The translations under genes and the position numbers were made by a program. From positions 59,137 through 123,136 of the forward strand of contig JBNMLP010000008.1 of assembly GCA_050874905.1 (NCBI GenBank): a stretch of 64,000 bases of DNA, in the 5' to 3' direction. Below the pieces are notes generated by a model. It saw only the letters and a program-made list of their open reading frames with translations, was not told where the DNA came from and did not search any database. This DNA is from NC2004 sp050874905 (lineage in GTDB: Bacteria > Bacillota > Clostridia > Lachnospirales > Lachnospiraceae). Of this stretch, positions 53,468-61,603 are shown in pieces (within the stretch, counting starts at the first letter, position 1; every line of letters starts with the position of its first letter).

Positions 53468-54739
53468 CATTAATTCTGCTATCTTTGAAACTCCTACATA
53501 CACATTGGAAATCTTATACCACGTCGGGTAATCCACAACTCCGGATGCCGGAAGATCAAAAATACGCTGAAATACCCGTACCGCTTCTGCTGTCTGTTCC
53601 CCGAAAATACCATCTGCCGTAATCTTAGGAATCAGCGGATACGCCGTAGCGATCTGATTCAACTGGTTCTGCATCTGCCGCACCTTATCTCCTCTGGAAC
53701 CAACCGTCAGATCTACCCCCGGCCAGGAAGACGGAATACCGGAAATCTCCTCCGCTTCATTGATGTACATATTTGCCCCATAATAATAGCGCAAGATCTC
53801 GATCGCACTGTAATTCTGATCCCCCAGAGCCTTTGATCCCCACTGTGTCATCCATCCTCTGCTCTCGCACTGTACCTTTCTTCCATCACAATACTGTGTC
53901 AGGATCGGCTGGACAATATTGGGGCGTGACAGATAATTGGCAAACAACTGATCCACCACCCGGTTGATCGAATCATAACCTGATTTTCCATAGATCCACT
54001 TATGATCGTATGCCGTAGAAGAGGTAATGGTAAAAGAATATCCCTTGTTGCGATACCACTCCGTATATACCCGGTTCAACGTAAAAGACATGATCGCCAG
54101 CACATTTGCCATGATCGTACTCTCCGGCCATGTCGCATAAATCTCACAGGCTGCCACATTTTTAATATAATCACTGTATCTCACATAGTAGTTTTGTGCT
54201 GTGGAATCCGAAGGACTTCCATCATGTACAACCACATATTCCGGAACCACAACACGGCTTAATACAATCTCTCCACTTTCAGTAACCGGCTTGATCTCAT
54301 CCTCCGGGATCTTATCCGGGTAATCGCCAAACAACGTGTGTGGTCCAATGACAATACTTTCATTTGGTCCCTGCTCCGTTAGGGATGGCAGCAACACCAC
54401 ATCCTGTTCCGCCCGCACTGTCGGAAGGATCTGCGTGCCTGATATCACCTGCCCATCATAAGCATCCTTGGTGATCCGAATGGAATAGGTAGCATACGGC
54501 TGTTCTGCCCCCGGTTCCATACTGTAGATAAGCGGCGGAGTCGGAAGAGTCAACACCGGAGCAATTCCATTCTCATCGGTCTGTGCTTCATAGAGCACCT
54601 TCTCCGGCTCATCGGGATCAAATACCTGCACTTTCGCATTTTCCACGGGCTGATCCGCCCGCTCGGACTGAATCCGCACACGAAGTTCCCCCATCTCCTC
54701 TGCCTGTGTCTGGTTACTCACTGGCATACCAGCGTCCAT
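53465..54739 (-). CDS. SpoIID-like and peptidoglycan-binding domain protein
   Basis: The 424-residue protein has an N-terminal beta-rich carboxypeptidase-like repeat (ELRVRIQSERADQPVENAKV), a middle block resembling SpoIID (SDYIKNVAACEIYATWP, then ANVLAIMSFTLNRVY), and a C-terminal PG_binding_1 domain (GDKVRQMQNQLNQIA to DGIFGEQTAEAVRVFQ). SpoIID enzymes cut peptidoglycan glycan strands during engulfment, so a cell-wall role, perhaps in spore cortex, is likely. There is no signal peptide, which suggests action in the mother cell or another export route. Start 54739 is the first ATG with an upstream GGAGAAC site. Confidence 0.75.
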   Translation of the reverse strand: MDAGMPVSNQTQAEEMGELRVRIQSERADQPVENAKVQVFDPDEPEKVLYEAQTDENGIAPVLTLPTPPLIYSMEPGAEQPYATYSIRITKDAYDGQVISGTQILPTVRAEQDVVLLPSLTEQGPNESIVIGPHTLFGDYPDKIPEDEIKPVTESGEIVLSRVVVPEYVVVHDGSPSDSTAQNYYVRYSDYIKNVAACEIYATWPESTIMANVLAIMSFTLNRVYTEWYRNKGYSFTITSSTAYDHKWIYGKSGYDSINRVVDQLFANYLSRPNIVQPILTQYCDGRKVQCESRGWMTQWGSKALGDQNYSAIEILRYYYGANMYINEAEEISGIPSSWPGVDLTVGSRGDKVRQMQNQLNQIATAYPLIPKITADGIFGEQTAEAVRVFQRIFDLPASGVVDYPTWYKISNVYVGVSKIAELM

Positions 54740-54790
54740 AGTCGTTCTCCTTACTCTATCCTTACCACAGTATATGAACCAACCGAAAAA

Positions 54791-55306
54791 CTATAACCAG
54801 CGATACTTCTTTTTTGGCTCTCCAAACAAATGACACCGCACAAAATCATCCAGCACAATACATAAAAAAGCCAGCAAAAACCAAAGATTGCTATATGCCA
54901 GACAGATCTGCCCCGCAATATTATATGGCTCCATCGTATAATCCCACACGCCAAGATGCAGCACTACATTGACGATCCAGCCTGTGATAAACTCCAACGT
55001 CGTGATTATGATTGAACCGATCACCATCTGGGATAAAACGGACATATCCCATTTTTCATTTAACATTCCCACACAGACAAATGCCAGACCGCCACATACG
55101 ATCATTGAAACATGCGAATATCCCCGGAACAAGATCTCTATATAAAAATACAAAAATCCTCCCAATAAAAATAAGAACAGAGTTTCAAACAGGGAACCTC
55201 CCTGCTTCGCTCCGTCCTTATTCTCATGCTGTTTATTCAAACGCAAACCGGTTACACTGTGCATGCTCTCATCCCCACTTTCCTGTTCTCTTTTCGTAGT
55301 ATGCAC
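54791..55306 (-). CDS. PF06541-type membrane protein (short form)
   Basis: The protein has four hydrophobic helices and the PF06541 signature LEFITGWIVNVVLHLGVWDY followed by EPYNIAGQICLAYSNLWF, like the gene at 15196 but without the coiled-coil tail. Start is uncertain: GTG 55306 follows AAAGGACAGC, ATG 55264 is shorter, and a TTG at 55345 overlaps folA. It follows folA and thyA on the same strand. Function is unknown; the ABC-transporter label of the family is not supported by an adjacent ATPase. Confidence 0.72.
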   Translation of the reverse strand: MHTTKREQESGDESMHSVTGLRLNKQHENKDGAKQGGSLFETLFLFLLGGFLYFYIEILFRGYSHVSMIVCGGLAFVCVGMLNEKWDMSVLSQMVIGSIIITTLEFITGWIVNVVLHLGVWDYTMEPYNIAGQICLAYSNLWFLLAFLCIVLDDFVRCHLFGEPKKKYRWL

Positions 55307-55320
55307 AGTAATGCTGTCCT

Positions 55321-55818
55321 TTATGCCTGCTTTTGATACGTGCAAAATGTAAACGTACCATCTGCGTATTCCTTTTGTTCTGATTGTTCTGTGAGCTTCC
55401 AGTCTTTCTCAAGATCCAGATCAGGAAAATATGTATCTGCCGGATAAACCGCATCCATCTTCGTTACATAACAGGTGTCACAAAACGGCAGGAACTGCCG
55501 GTAAATGCTTTCTCCACCAATGACAAAACAATCCTTTCCCGTCGCTTCATACGCTTTGATCTGTTCCTGCGCTTCTTCCACACTGTGAACGATCACTGCT
55601 CCCTCTTTTTCATAGGAAGCATCCGTTGTCAGCACCAGATTCTCTCTGTTTTTTAAAGGTTTTCCACCCGGAAAACTCTCCAGCGTCTTTCTTCCCATGA
55701 CAACCAGATTTCCTGTAGTTGTTTCCCGGAAAAATTTCATATCCTCTTTATTATGTGCAAGAAGCTGTCCCTTATATCCAATCGCCCAGTCCTTTGCCAC
55801 CGCCACGATCATCTTCAT
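55321..55818 (-). CDS. folA: Dihydrofolate reductase
   Basis: The 165-residue enzyme regenerates tetrahydrofolate with NADPH. It has IVAVAKDWAIGYKGQLL at the start, the NADPH-binding MGRKTLESFPGGKPLKNREN and FVIGGESIYRQFLPF, and a C-terminal FPDLDLEKDW. It lies 15 bp after thyA, whose reaction produces dihydrofolate, a classic pairing. The ATG at 55818 follows GGAGAAAAAAG. Confidence 0.95.
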   Translation of the reverse strand: MKMIVAVAKDWAIGYKGQLLAHNKEDMKFFRETTTGNLVVMGRKTLESFPGGKPLKNRENLVLTTDASYEKEGAVIVHSVEEAQEQIKAYEATGKDCFVIGGESIYRQFLPFCDTCYVTKMDAVYPADTYFPDLDLEKDWKLTEQSEQKEYADGTFTFCTYQKQA

Positions 55819-55833
55819 CTTTTTTCTCCTTTT

Positions 55834-56676
55834 CTAAACCGCTACCGGAATTGTAATCTGCTCTCCATGCTGGTAATCCTCCACATGCAGATCCGTCGTA
55901 GTAAATGCATAAAAATCCTTTACCTCAGGATTCAGCCATACCTTTGGCGCATCGTATGTTTTGCGTGCGATCAGTTCCTTTACAAGAGGAACATGCCGAT
56001 CATAAATGTGGGCATCCGCGATCACATGAACGAGTTCTCCGGCAATCATGTCATTAACCTGTGCCACCATCATCAACAGGATTGCATACTGGCACACATT
56101 CCAGTTATTCGCGGTTAAAATATCCTGACTTCTCTGGTTGAGCACCGCATTTAATACCAACTGTCCCTGCTCATCCTGCGTTACATTATAAGTCATGGAA
56201 TAGCAGCAGGGATCTAACCGTCCGGTCGCAAGATCATGAAACTGATACATGTTCGTCATGATACGGCGGCTGTATGGATTCTCTTTCAACTGCTTTAACA
56301 CATAATCCATCTGATCGATCATTTCCCCCTTATAGGAGAATTTCTCACCGATGACATAACCATACGCAGTTCCGATCGAACCGTCCTCATCTGCCCATGC
56401 ATCCCAGATGTGGCTTTTCAGATCGTGAATATTATTGGACTTCTTCTGATAAATCCAAAGAATCTCATCCATCGCACTCTTTAACGCCGTTTTACGCAGT
56501 GTGATCGCCGGAAATTCCTCTCTCAGATCATAACGGTTCACCACACCAAACTTCTTGATCGTATACGCGCTGCTGCCATCCTCCCATTTCGGTCTGACAA
56601 GCTCCCCCTTCGTATCTGTTCCATGCTCTATAATATCCTTGCACATCGTAATAAAAAGTTGATCTGCCTTGCTCAT
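55834..56676 (-). CDS. thyA: Thymidylate synthase
   Basis: The 280-residue ThyA methylates dUMP to dTMP with methylene-tetrahydrofolate. It has the RKTALKSAMDEILWIYQ block, YGYVIG, the catalytic Cys near residue 157 in LDPCCYSMTYNV, QRSQDILTANNWNVCQYA, and HVIADAHIYDRHVPLV. The usual PCH motif reads PCC here, so the histidine next to the nucleophile is replaced. It is upstream of folA and probably in the same operon. The ATG at 56676 follows AGGAGGACAT. Confidence 0.95.
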   Translation of the reverse strand: MSKADQLFITMCKDIIEHGTDTKGELVRPKWEDGSSAYTIKKFGVVNRYDLREEFPAITLRKTALKSAMDEILWIYQKKSNNIHDLKSHIWDAWADEDGSIGTAYGYVIGEKFSYKGEMIDQMDYVLKQLKENPYSRRIMTNMYQFHDLATGRLDPCCYSMTYNVTQDEQGQLVLNAVLNQRSQDILTANNWNVCQYAILLMMVAQVNDMIAGELVHVIADAHIYDRHVPLVKELIARKTYDAPKVWLNPEVKDFYAFTTTDLHVEDYQHGEQITIPVAV

Positions 56677-56765
56677 ATGTCCTCCTGCCTAACTACTGCT
56701 TCTTATTTCATCCTTGTACCTATTTTTCAACCATTCATTGATCGCATCAAAAAACTTCTTTCACC

Positions 56766-56963
56766 TTATTTTCCGCCACCAATATACCCAGATGCCATCG
56801 CCTGATAAAGTTCCTCGATCATGCCCTCATTCTTCTGTGCAATCTTTCTAAGCTTGGTGAGCTCCTGCTCTAACCGATCGATCCGCTCTAAGATTGGCTT
56901 GTTGTTCTGCTCTAATGTATCAACGATTGCAATCAGCAACCCTTCCTGACTTACCGGTTCCAT
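56766..56963 (-). CDS. 65-aa coiled-coil protein, unknown
   Basis: The protein runs from MEPVSQEGLLIAIVDTLEQN through a heptad-rich LERIDRLEQELTKLRKIAQ segment. It is small, soluble and probably a short coiled-coil dimer. I do not recognise it. It has a GGGAGGAAGCAAG ribosome site and a promoter (57005-57033), so it is likely expressed. It lies between thyA and tRNA-Arg. Confidence 0.6.
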   Translation of the reverse strand: MEPVSQEGLLIAIVDTLEQNNKPILERIDRLEQELTKLRKIAQKNEGMIEELYQAMASGYIGGGK

Positions 56964-57004
56964 CTTGCTTCCTCCCTTGTATGCAAATATAATCTCATAG
57001 AGTT

Positions 57005-57033
57005 ATCTTACCATTTCTGGTATCGCAATACAA
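57005..57033 (-). promoter_or_regulatory. Promoter of the 65-aa gene
   Basis: Minus-strand TTGTAT (57028-57033), 17-bp spacer, TAAGAT (57005-57010). Confidence 0.6.
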
Positions 57034-57083
57034 CTGGTACCTGACCCACACAGCGAAATAATCCAAAAAAATGAAAAAAGTGC

Positions 57084-57112
57084 TTGACTTTATATGACAT
57101 CTTTGCTAGAAT
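57084..57112 (+). promoter_or_regulatory. Promoter of tRNA-Arg
   Basis: TTGACT (57084-57089), 17-bp spacer, TAGAAT (57107-57112), about 28 bp before the tRNA. Confidence 0.8.
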
Positions 57113-57139
57113 AGCTTTTGTTGAGTGAGTAACTCATGG

Positions 57140-57213
57140 GTGTGTGTAGCTCAGCTGGATAGAGCACTTGGCTACGGACCAAGGTGTCGGGGGTTCGAAT
57201 CCTCTCACGCACG
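57140..57213 (+). tRNA. tRNA-Arg (anticodon ACG)
   Basis: A full cloverleaf is readable: acceptor stem GTGTGTG/CACGCAC, D-arm with GCTCAGCTGGATAGAGC, anticodon stem CTTGG/CCAAG with loop CTACGGA (anticodon ACG at 57174-57176, wobble position probably edited to inosine), and T-loop TTCGAAT. No CCA is encoded. The integrase gene stop lies 28 bp beyond its 3-prime end, making it a likely attachment site. Confidence 0.95.
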
Positions 57214-57241
57214 TTGCTTTTTGTGTGGCGAAAGTCTTATT

Positions 57242-58675
57242 TCATGAGGCTTCCGCCGTTTTTCTTTTTGTGTCAAAAGTCTGCTGACTTTTGCTGACAT
57301 TTCCGTTTAGTACATTTATCGCACTTAAGAAGTGATCATCTTCTATTTCTGGTTCGATCACATCTCGTATGTATTTCATAGTCATTTCGGTTGTTGTATG
57401 TCCGAGTTGACGACGAATCATTTCTAATGATACTCCATTCAGATATAAATTAGATGCGTAAGTTCTTCTTAAATCATGGGGACTGTATACATATTGAAAA
57501 TTACACTTTTTACAGTAATTTCTCAATAATGCATCAAATACTCTATGATTGCACATGTCTAACTGAAATTTTGTCTCTTTGTTTTTGCGCCAGAATATAT
57601 AATCTGTATCTTTCACAGGGTAGGCAAGAGATTGATTGATCTCCTTTATGCGATCAATTAGGTCAATTACTTCGCCACTAATTTTAATTGTGCGGTGCTT
57701 TGGCTTATTGTTATTTCCCATCTTTAACCATGGTACTATCTCATAGCCTTCTCGCTTTCTTTTCCCGTTTACATTTATGTATTTATCTCTTTGCATTCGA
57801 GATAATCGCAATTGCAAATGGAAACGGTCGAAGTCGCTATACCGCAAGGCACATAATTCGCCGATACGAAGTCCTGTTAATAACAGTAATACAATTCCAA
57901 GTGCTTCTGGTTTGTGATTGGCTTCTGCATCACGTCTGGCAATAACAGTTAAAGAACTGATTTCTGTACGGTCAAGAGCATCTTCTCTTAATTCATGTTC
58001 AAGCGGCGCACTGTAGAGTGATTCCAGATCATCTAATAAACTTACTTCTTTTAAATGATTGGTTGCGATATAATCACAATCAACCGCATAAGAAATCAGT
58101 TTATTTAATGTACTTCTGACATTGCTAAAATATTTTTTGGTCATTTGATAATCAGATACAATCTTTACTGCCCACATCTTAAACTCTTGACGAGTTATTT
58201 TGGAAATCTCTTTCTCGCTAATGTGATAGGGAGCAATATATTTTTCAAAGTTGTATCTGTCATCTGCCACAGTACATTCACTCTTATGCAGACTTCGATA
58301 CTCTATAAAGTCAGAAAAAATATTTGTCAAGGTACAATCAGACGCATGTTGTAATGTTAGGTAATATTCAATTACCCGATCTTCAAGATCTTCTTTGCGT
58401 TTCAACATAATAGTTTTAGAATTAGGCAGTCTGGTATACCATCTGGCTTTGTTTTCTAAAAATATTATAGGGGTTGTGTGTTGCTTTAGAATCCTTTCTT
58501 TTTTGGTCATCATCATTTTGTGTAATATGCCCTTAGGAGAGATATTACACGCATCAGAAAGCAAAAGCAAGTGTTTATTTTCAAAGCAATTCTCAAAACG
58601 CTTGTAATTAGGATCAATTTCAGACATTACATCATACATCAATATTTTTTCAATATTAGTTCTGTTGTCCTGCAT
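57242..58675 (-). CDS. Tyrosine recombinase (integrase 1)
   Basis: The 477-residue protein has an N-terminal arm-binding-like region, a core-binding helical domain (about 140-240), and a tyrosine recombinase catalytic domain: Arg in TGLRIGELCALRYSD, HDLRRTYASN, and LGHTTTEMTMKYIRD with the nucleophilic Tyr. Its stop is 28 bp from the tRNA-Arg gene, the usual position of the integrase of a tRNA-borne element. The ATG at 58675 follows AAAGGATAT; a GTG at 58690 is the alternative. No excisionase lies next to it. Confidence 0.92.
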   Translation of the reverse strand: MQDNRTNIEKILMYDVMSEIDPNYKRFENCFENKHLLLLSDACNISPKGILHKMMMTKKERILKQHTTPIIFLENKARWYTRLPNSKTIMLKRKEDLEDRVIEYYLTLQHASDCTLTNIFSDFIEYRSLHKSECTVADDRYNFEKYIAPYHISEKEISKITRQEFKMWAVKIVSDYQMTKKYFSNVRSTLNKLISYAVDCDYIATNHLKEVSLLDDLESLYSAPLEHELREDALDRTEISSLTVIARRDAEANHKPEALGIVLLLLTGLRIGELCALRYSDFDRFHLQLRLSRMQRDKYINVNGKRKREGYEIVPWLKMGNNNKPKHRTIKISGEVIDLIDRIKEINQSLAYPVKDTDYIFWRKNKETKFQLDMCNHRVFDALLRNYCKKCNFQYVYSPHDLRRTYASNLYLNGVSLEMIRRQLGHTTTEMTMKYIRDVIEPEIEDDHFLSAINVLNGNVSKSQQTFDTKRKTAEAS

Positions 58676-58797
58676 ATATCCTTTCCACACATTTTAAAAC
58701 ACTTCATTTTAATTAAAATTAGGATTTGTGGAGAGATTTCCTGAACTTTCCTTGTTTTACAGGCTTTTCAGCCCATTAGATAGTGAAATGATATGTA

Positions 58798-58848
58798 TTT
58801 TCCCTTATTTTTGCCCTTGTGAGATAATCGTAAGGGAAATAAGGGAAA
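58798..58848. repeat. Inverted repeat with doubled AAGGGAAA at the integrase 2 end
   Basis: AAGGGAAATAAGGGAAA (58832-58848) faces TTTCCCTTATTTTTGCCCTT (58798-58817) across a 14-nt loop, with a small bulge. The unit AAGGGAAA is itself repeated. It lies just downstream of integrase 2 and could be an integrase arm-binding site, element end, or terminator. Confidence 0.6.
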
Positions 58849-58855
58849 TTCTTTT

Positions 58856-60151
58856 TTAGTCATTGCCTGCCACCTTGTCGAGAAGCCTTGCGGAATCACG
58901 TTTCGCTTTTCTGGTGGAGTGAGCATAGACATTCATAGTGGTACTGACATCTGAGTGTCCTAACAGTTCCTGCACATCCTTTGGAGCAGCTCCGTTTGAG
59001 AGGAGGTTGCTTGTGTAGGTGTGCCGCAACTGGTGGAAATGGAAATTCTCAAATCCGTCCAGTCGTTTCGCAACCGACCGGCACACAATGCTGAGTGTGC
59101 TGGGGAGTTCCAGACAGCCATCCGGTCTTAAGCAGACAAAGGAGATTTCTTTATAATCTGCCGGGATATTTTCGGTTCCGTCCAGATGATAATATTCATA
59201 ATACACTCTGTTTTTGTCCTGCACTTCTTTGTAGTAGTTGCGGTGATAGAGTTCACCATACTGCATCCGTTTTTTTAGCTGTTCTTTTCTGGCAGCTTTC
59301 AGTATTTCAGTCAGAGTATCGCCAAAATCAACAATCCTTACTTTCTTTCGCTTGGTCGGACCGATAATGTTTTTGTGCTTGACACCATCATAGCGGATAC
59401 TTCTTTTGATCGTCAGGAATTGTTCATCAAGGTTGATATCCTGCCAGGTTAATCCGCATACCTCACCGATACGAAGTCCTGCATAATAAGCTATCTGGAT
59501 TGGAAGGATGGCAGGTGGATTTTTCTCTTCGAGATATTTGATCAGTCTTTCATAGTCCGCATGTGAGATTGGCTGAACGCCTTCCTCGATATCCTCATCG
59601 GAAAATAGATCCACATCCTCCGCCTGCTTTTTCAGCTTAATATACTGCATCGGATTAAAAGTGATCAACTGTTTTGGAAATACTGCAAACCGGAAAGCCT
59701 GCTGTAATACTGCTGAAAAGGAATGAATGTAATCTTTGCTGTAACCTTTTCGTGTCTTTCCATCAGGAAATTTTCCACCGAATGTAAGCAGATCTAGAAA
59801 TGACTGTAAATGCTCAGCGGTAACAGTTTTTAATTTGCGGTTTGCAATCGGATGCTTTTTGATACAACGGATCGCGCCAAGATAATTTTCTACTGTACCA
59901 TTGCTGAGTGTTCCGACTTTCAATTCCTCTTCTGCCCACATATCAAGCAGTTCTCCAACTGTAATGTTTTCCGACTTTGCAATGAATTTTTTGCTTTCGT
60001 AATCCTCCATTGCCTTACGGAGCAGTTTTTCCGTTTCGCTTTTGCTTTCGGTTCCGGCATATTCTTTCTGAACCGGATTGCCGCTTGCATCCTCTACATA
60101 GAAGCGGTAGTACCATTTCTTTCCTTTTTTTCTTACAGATCCTTTTGCCAT
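58856..60151 (-). CDS. Tyrosine recombinase (integrase 2)
   Basis: The 431-residue integrase resembles the Tn916/ICE type: an N-terminal arm-binding domain (GSVRKKGKKWYYRFYVEDASG), a SAM-like core-binding domain (about 65-165), and a catalytic domain with AGLRIGEVCGLTWQD, FHQLRHTYTSN and LGHSDVSTTMNVYAHS. I chose the ATG at 60151; the longer frame to 60181 includes the SD. It is followed downstream (on the minus strand) by an inverted repeat and is transcribed away from the XRE repressor's upstream side. It differs from integrase 1. Confidence 0.93.
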   Translation of the reverse strand: MAKGSVRKKGKKWYYRFYVEDASGNPVQKEYAGTESKSETEKLLRKAMEDYESKKFIAKSENITVGELLDMWAEEELKVGTLSNGTVENYLGAIRCIKKHPIANRKLKTVTAEHLQSFLDLLTFGGKFPDGKTRKGYSKDYIHSFSAVLQQAFRFAVFPKQLITFNPMQYIKLKKQAEDVDLFSDEDIEEGVQPISHADYERLIKYLEEKNPPAILPIQIAYYAGLRIGEVCGLTWQDINLDEQFLTIKRSIRYDGVKHKNIIGPTKRKKVRIVDFGDTLTEILKAARKEQLKKRMQYGELYHRNYYKEVQDKNRVYYEYYHLDGTENIPADYKEISFVCLRPDGCLELPSTLSIVCRSVAKRLDGFENFHFHQLRHTYTSNLLSNGAAPKDVQELLGHSDVSTTMNVYAHSTRKAKRDSARLLDKVAGND

Positions 60152-60238
60152 AATCGTATGTCTCCTTTCGATATTCGACAATCGGAACTGAAAGAAATGC
60201 TTCTTCTTTGTTAGTATAACATAACTCCGGTTGCCATT

Positions 60239-60868
60239 CTATACCGAATCAAAATCTTCGGAAGTAACCTCAGACAGAAGTGTCGCAAGCCTTTGTTCTG
60301 CCGCTTCCGGTTTTCTGGAATAGAGCCGTATGATGTCTGCCATGTCATTAAAGGCATTCACGGTATGGGTGATCTCACGGAGAAACATGATCTCGTTGTA
60401 TTCGTCCGTTGATTCAAATCCCATAGCCTTGGCAATATCTGCTTCATTCGAACTGCCTTTGTATTTTTTACAGGCAAAACGGAATGATTCCAGGAACAGG
60501 TTATACTGCTTCAACATAAGCAGCAGTAAGTCTTTGGAAAAGGTATCTTCCTTTTGGTCAAGGTCAAGAGGTAATTGTTTGAGAATATCACTCATTTCAT
60601 CACGGATCTGCAATTCTTTTTTATCCGTAATATCGGTTTCATATTCATCTGTTTCCCCTTTGAGCCACTCAATCGATACATGAAGTGCCTCCGAAAGACC
60701 TTCCAGCACCATTTTCTTGGTATTGTCAATCGAACCATTCTCATAACGCAGGATCGTGGAAGCGGTCACTCCCATCTTGTCTGCAACATAAGGCTGTGTC
60801 AGATTTAATTCCAGACGGCGCTGCTTTGCTCTGCTGCCGATCAGCTTGCGTAGTTCTTTATCTTTCAT
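60239..60868 (-). CDS. XRE-family repressor of the mobile element
   Basis: The 209-residue protein has an N-terminal HTH (IGSRAKQRRLELNLTQPYVA, then MGVTASTILRYENG) and a helical C-terminal domain that probably dimerises. It is divergent from the excisionase-like gene, with palindromic operators in both promoters, so it likely represses both itself and excision genes, like phage CI-type switches. The ATG at 60868 follows AAGGAGGCACATCAGC; a longer frame to 60928 crosses the promoter. Confidence 0.88.
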   Translation of the reverse strand: MKDKELRKLIGSRAKQRRLELNLTQPYVADKMGVTASTILRYENGSIDNTKKMVLEGLSEALHVSIEWLKGETDEYETDITDKKELQIRDEMSDILKQLPLDLDQKEDTFSKDLLLLMLKQYNLFLESFRFACKKYKGSSNEADIAKAMGFESTDEYNEIMFLREITHTVNAFNDMADIIRLYSRKPEAAEQRLATLLSEVTSEDFDSV

Positions 60869-60899
60869 GCTGATGTGCCTCCTTTTTCGGTATGGGTGA

Positions 60900-60928
60900 A
60901 TTATAGCACGCCCCACCTGGAATTGCAA
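60900..60928 (-). promoter_or_regulatory. Promoter of the XRE repressor
   Basis: Minus-strand TTGCAA (60923-60928), 17-bp spacer, TATAAT (60900-60905). The -35 lies inside operator 1. Confidence 0.75.
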
Positions 60929-60936
60929 TATGCAAT
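60922..60936. promoter_or_regulatory. Palindromic operator 1 (repressor promoter)
   Basis: ATTGCA-ATA-TGCAAT, a perfect dyad with 6-bp arms, covering the -35 of the XRE gene. Confidence 0.7.
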
Positions 60937-60966
60937 ATAATAATTATTTTTAATGTTTCATAATGC

Positions 60967-60995
60967 TTGACAATACGATATGAAAACGTTATACT
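60967..60995 (+). promoter_or_regulatory. Promoter of the excisionase-like gene
   Basis: TTGACA (60967-60972), 17-bp spacer, TATACT (60990-60995). Confidence 0.82.
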
Positions 60996-61009
60996 GACAC
61001 AACAAGAAA

Positions 61010-61024
61010 ATTGCATAATGCAAT
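61010..61024. promoter_or_regulatory. Palindromic operator 2 (excisionase promoter)
   Basis: ATTGCA-TAA-TGCAAT, the same arms as operator 1, placed about 8-22 bp after the predicted start site, between promoter and ribosome site. Confidence 0.7.
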
Positions 61025-61042
61025 TAGCGAAGGGAGGTAACT

Positions 61043-61273
61043 ATGATGGAAAGAAAGATTGCATTGTCCATTGAGGAGGCAGCCGATTATACAGGGATCG
61101 GCAGAAACACACTGCGAAAGCTGGTGGAGTGGAAGAAACTTCCGGTGCTTAAGGTGGGAAGAAAAGTACTGATCAAAACGGATATTCTGGAGAAGTTTAT
61201 GGAAGTCAATGAGGGGTGCGACCTGAGAGATAAGGGAAGCGTAAAAACAGTCACAAGAAATGCGGCGATTTAG
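61043..61273 (+). CDS. Excisionase-like small DNA-binding protein
   Basis: The 76-residue protein has a MerR-like winged HTH as found in Xis proteins: LSIEEAADYTGIGRNTLRKL, then LPVLKVGRKVLIKTDILEKF. Such proteins bend DNA at attachment sites and favour excision, and often also regulate transcription. The ATG follows GGAGGTAACT. It is divergent from the XRE repressor and followed by a small ORF and iteron-like repeats. It is likely the Xis partner of integrase 2, though an autonomous regulator is possible. Confidence 0.85.
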   Translation: MMERKIALSIEEAADYTGIGRNTLRKLVEWKKLPVLKVGRKVLIKTDILEKFMEVNEGCDLRDKGSVKTVTRNAAI

Positions 61274-61285
61274 AAAGGACTTCTT

Positions 61286-61345
61286 ATGAAACGGATCCGT
61301 CAGAAGTGTGTGACAGCACTTTCCACGAGCAAAAAGCAAAAATGA
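61286..61345 (+). CDS. Possible 19-aa basic peptide
   Basis: MKRIRQKCVTALSTSKKQK is preceded by AGAAAGGACTTCTT, a plausible ribosome site, and follows the excisionase-like gene by 12 bp on the same message. Its stop overlaps the start of a terminator-like inverted repeat. It is too short to judge by composition and may be chance. Confidence 0.35.
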   Translation: MKRIRQKCVTALSTSKKQK

Positions 61346-61398
61346 TATAGAAAAGAACGAGCATTTTGGGAAATTGCAAGCACTTTTCTATATCATTA
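61341..61398 (+). terminator. 15-bp inverted repeat with T run, sharing the iteron core
   Basis: AATGATATAGAAAAG (61341-61355) pairs with CTTTTCTATATCATT (61384-61398) across a 28-nt loop, followed by ATTTTTTTGCG. It can end the excisionase transcript. Both arms contain CTATATCATT, the core of the repeats that follow, so it may also be a binding site. Confidence 0.6.
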
Positions 61399-61417
61399 TT
61401 TTTTTGCGTGAATTGAT

Positions 61418-61574
61418 GATAGCAAAAACTATATCATTTGAAAAAAATGCTATCAAAAACTATAGCAACGAAAAATGGCGGTCCAAATTATGCTATCAAA
61501 AACTATATCATTCAAGTTCCGGTGATAGCAAAAACTATATCATTGCCGGAAAAAGATAGCAAAAACTATATCAT
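61418..61574 (+). repeat. Five iteron-like repeats with helical phasing
   Basis: The core CAAAAACTATATCATT recurs, preceded by GATAG or GCTAT, at 61418, 61449, 61492, 61524 and 61555. Copies 1, 3 and 4 end in TCATT, copy 5 in TCATC; copy 2 is degenerate (ends TAGCAA). Start-to-start distances are 31, 43, 32 and 31 bp, near three or four helical turns. Each is a partial dyad (TGATAG and CTATATCA). No reading frame covers them. Confidence 0.9.
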
Positions 61575-61603
61575 CTGGGATTCCTGTGATTTATAAGGGG
61601 GTT

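Noticed and set aside
61418..61574. Iteron-like repeats considered as a CRISPR array
   Set aside because: The gaps between units are only about 10-22 bp, the units vary, and no cas gene is near.
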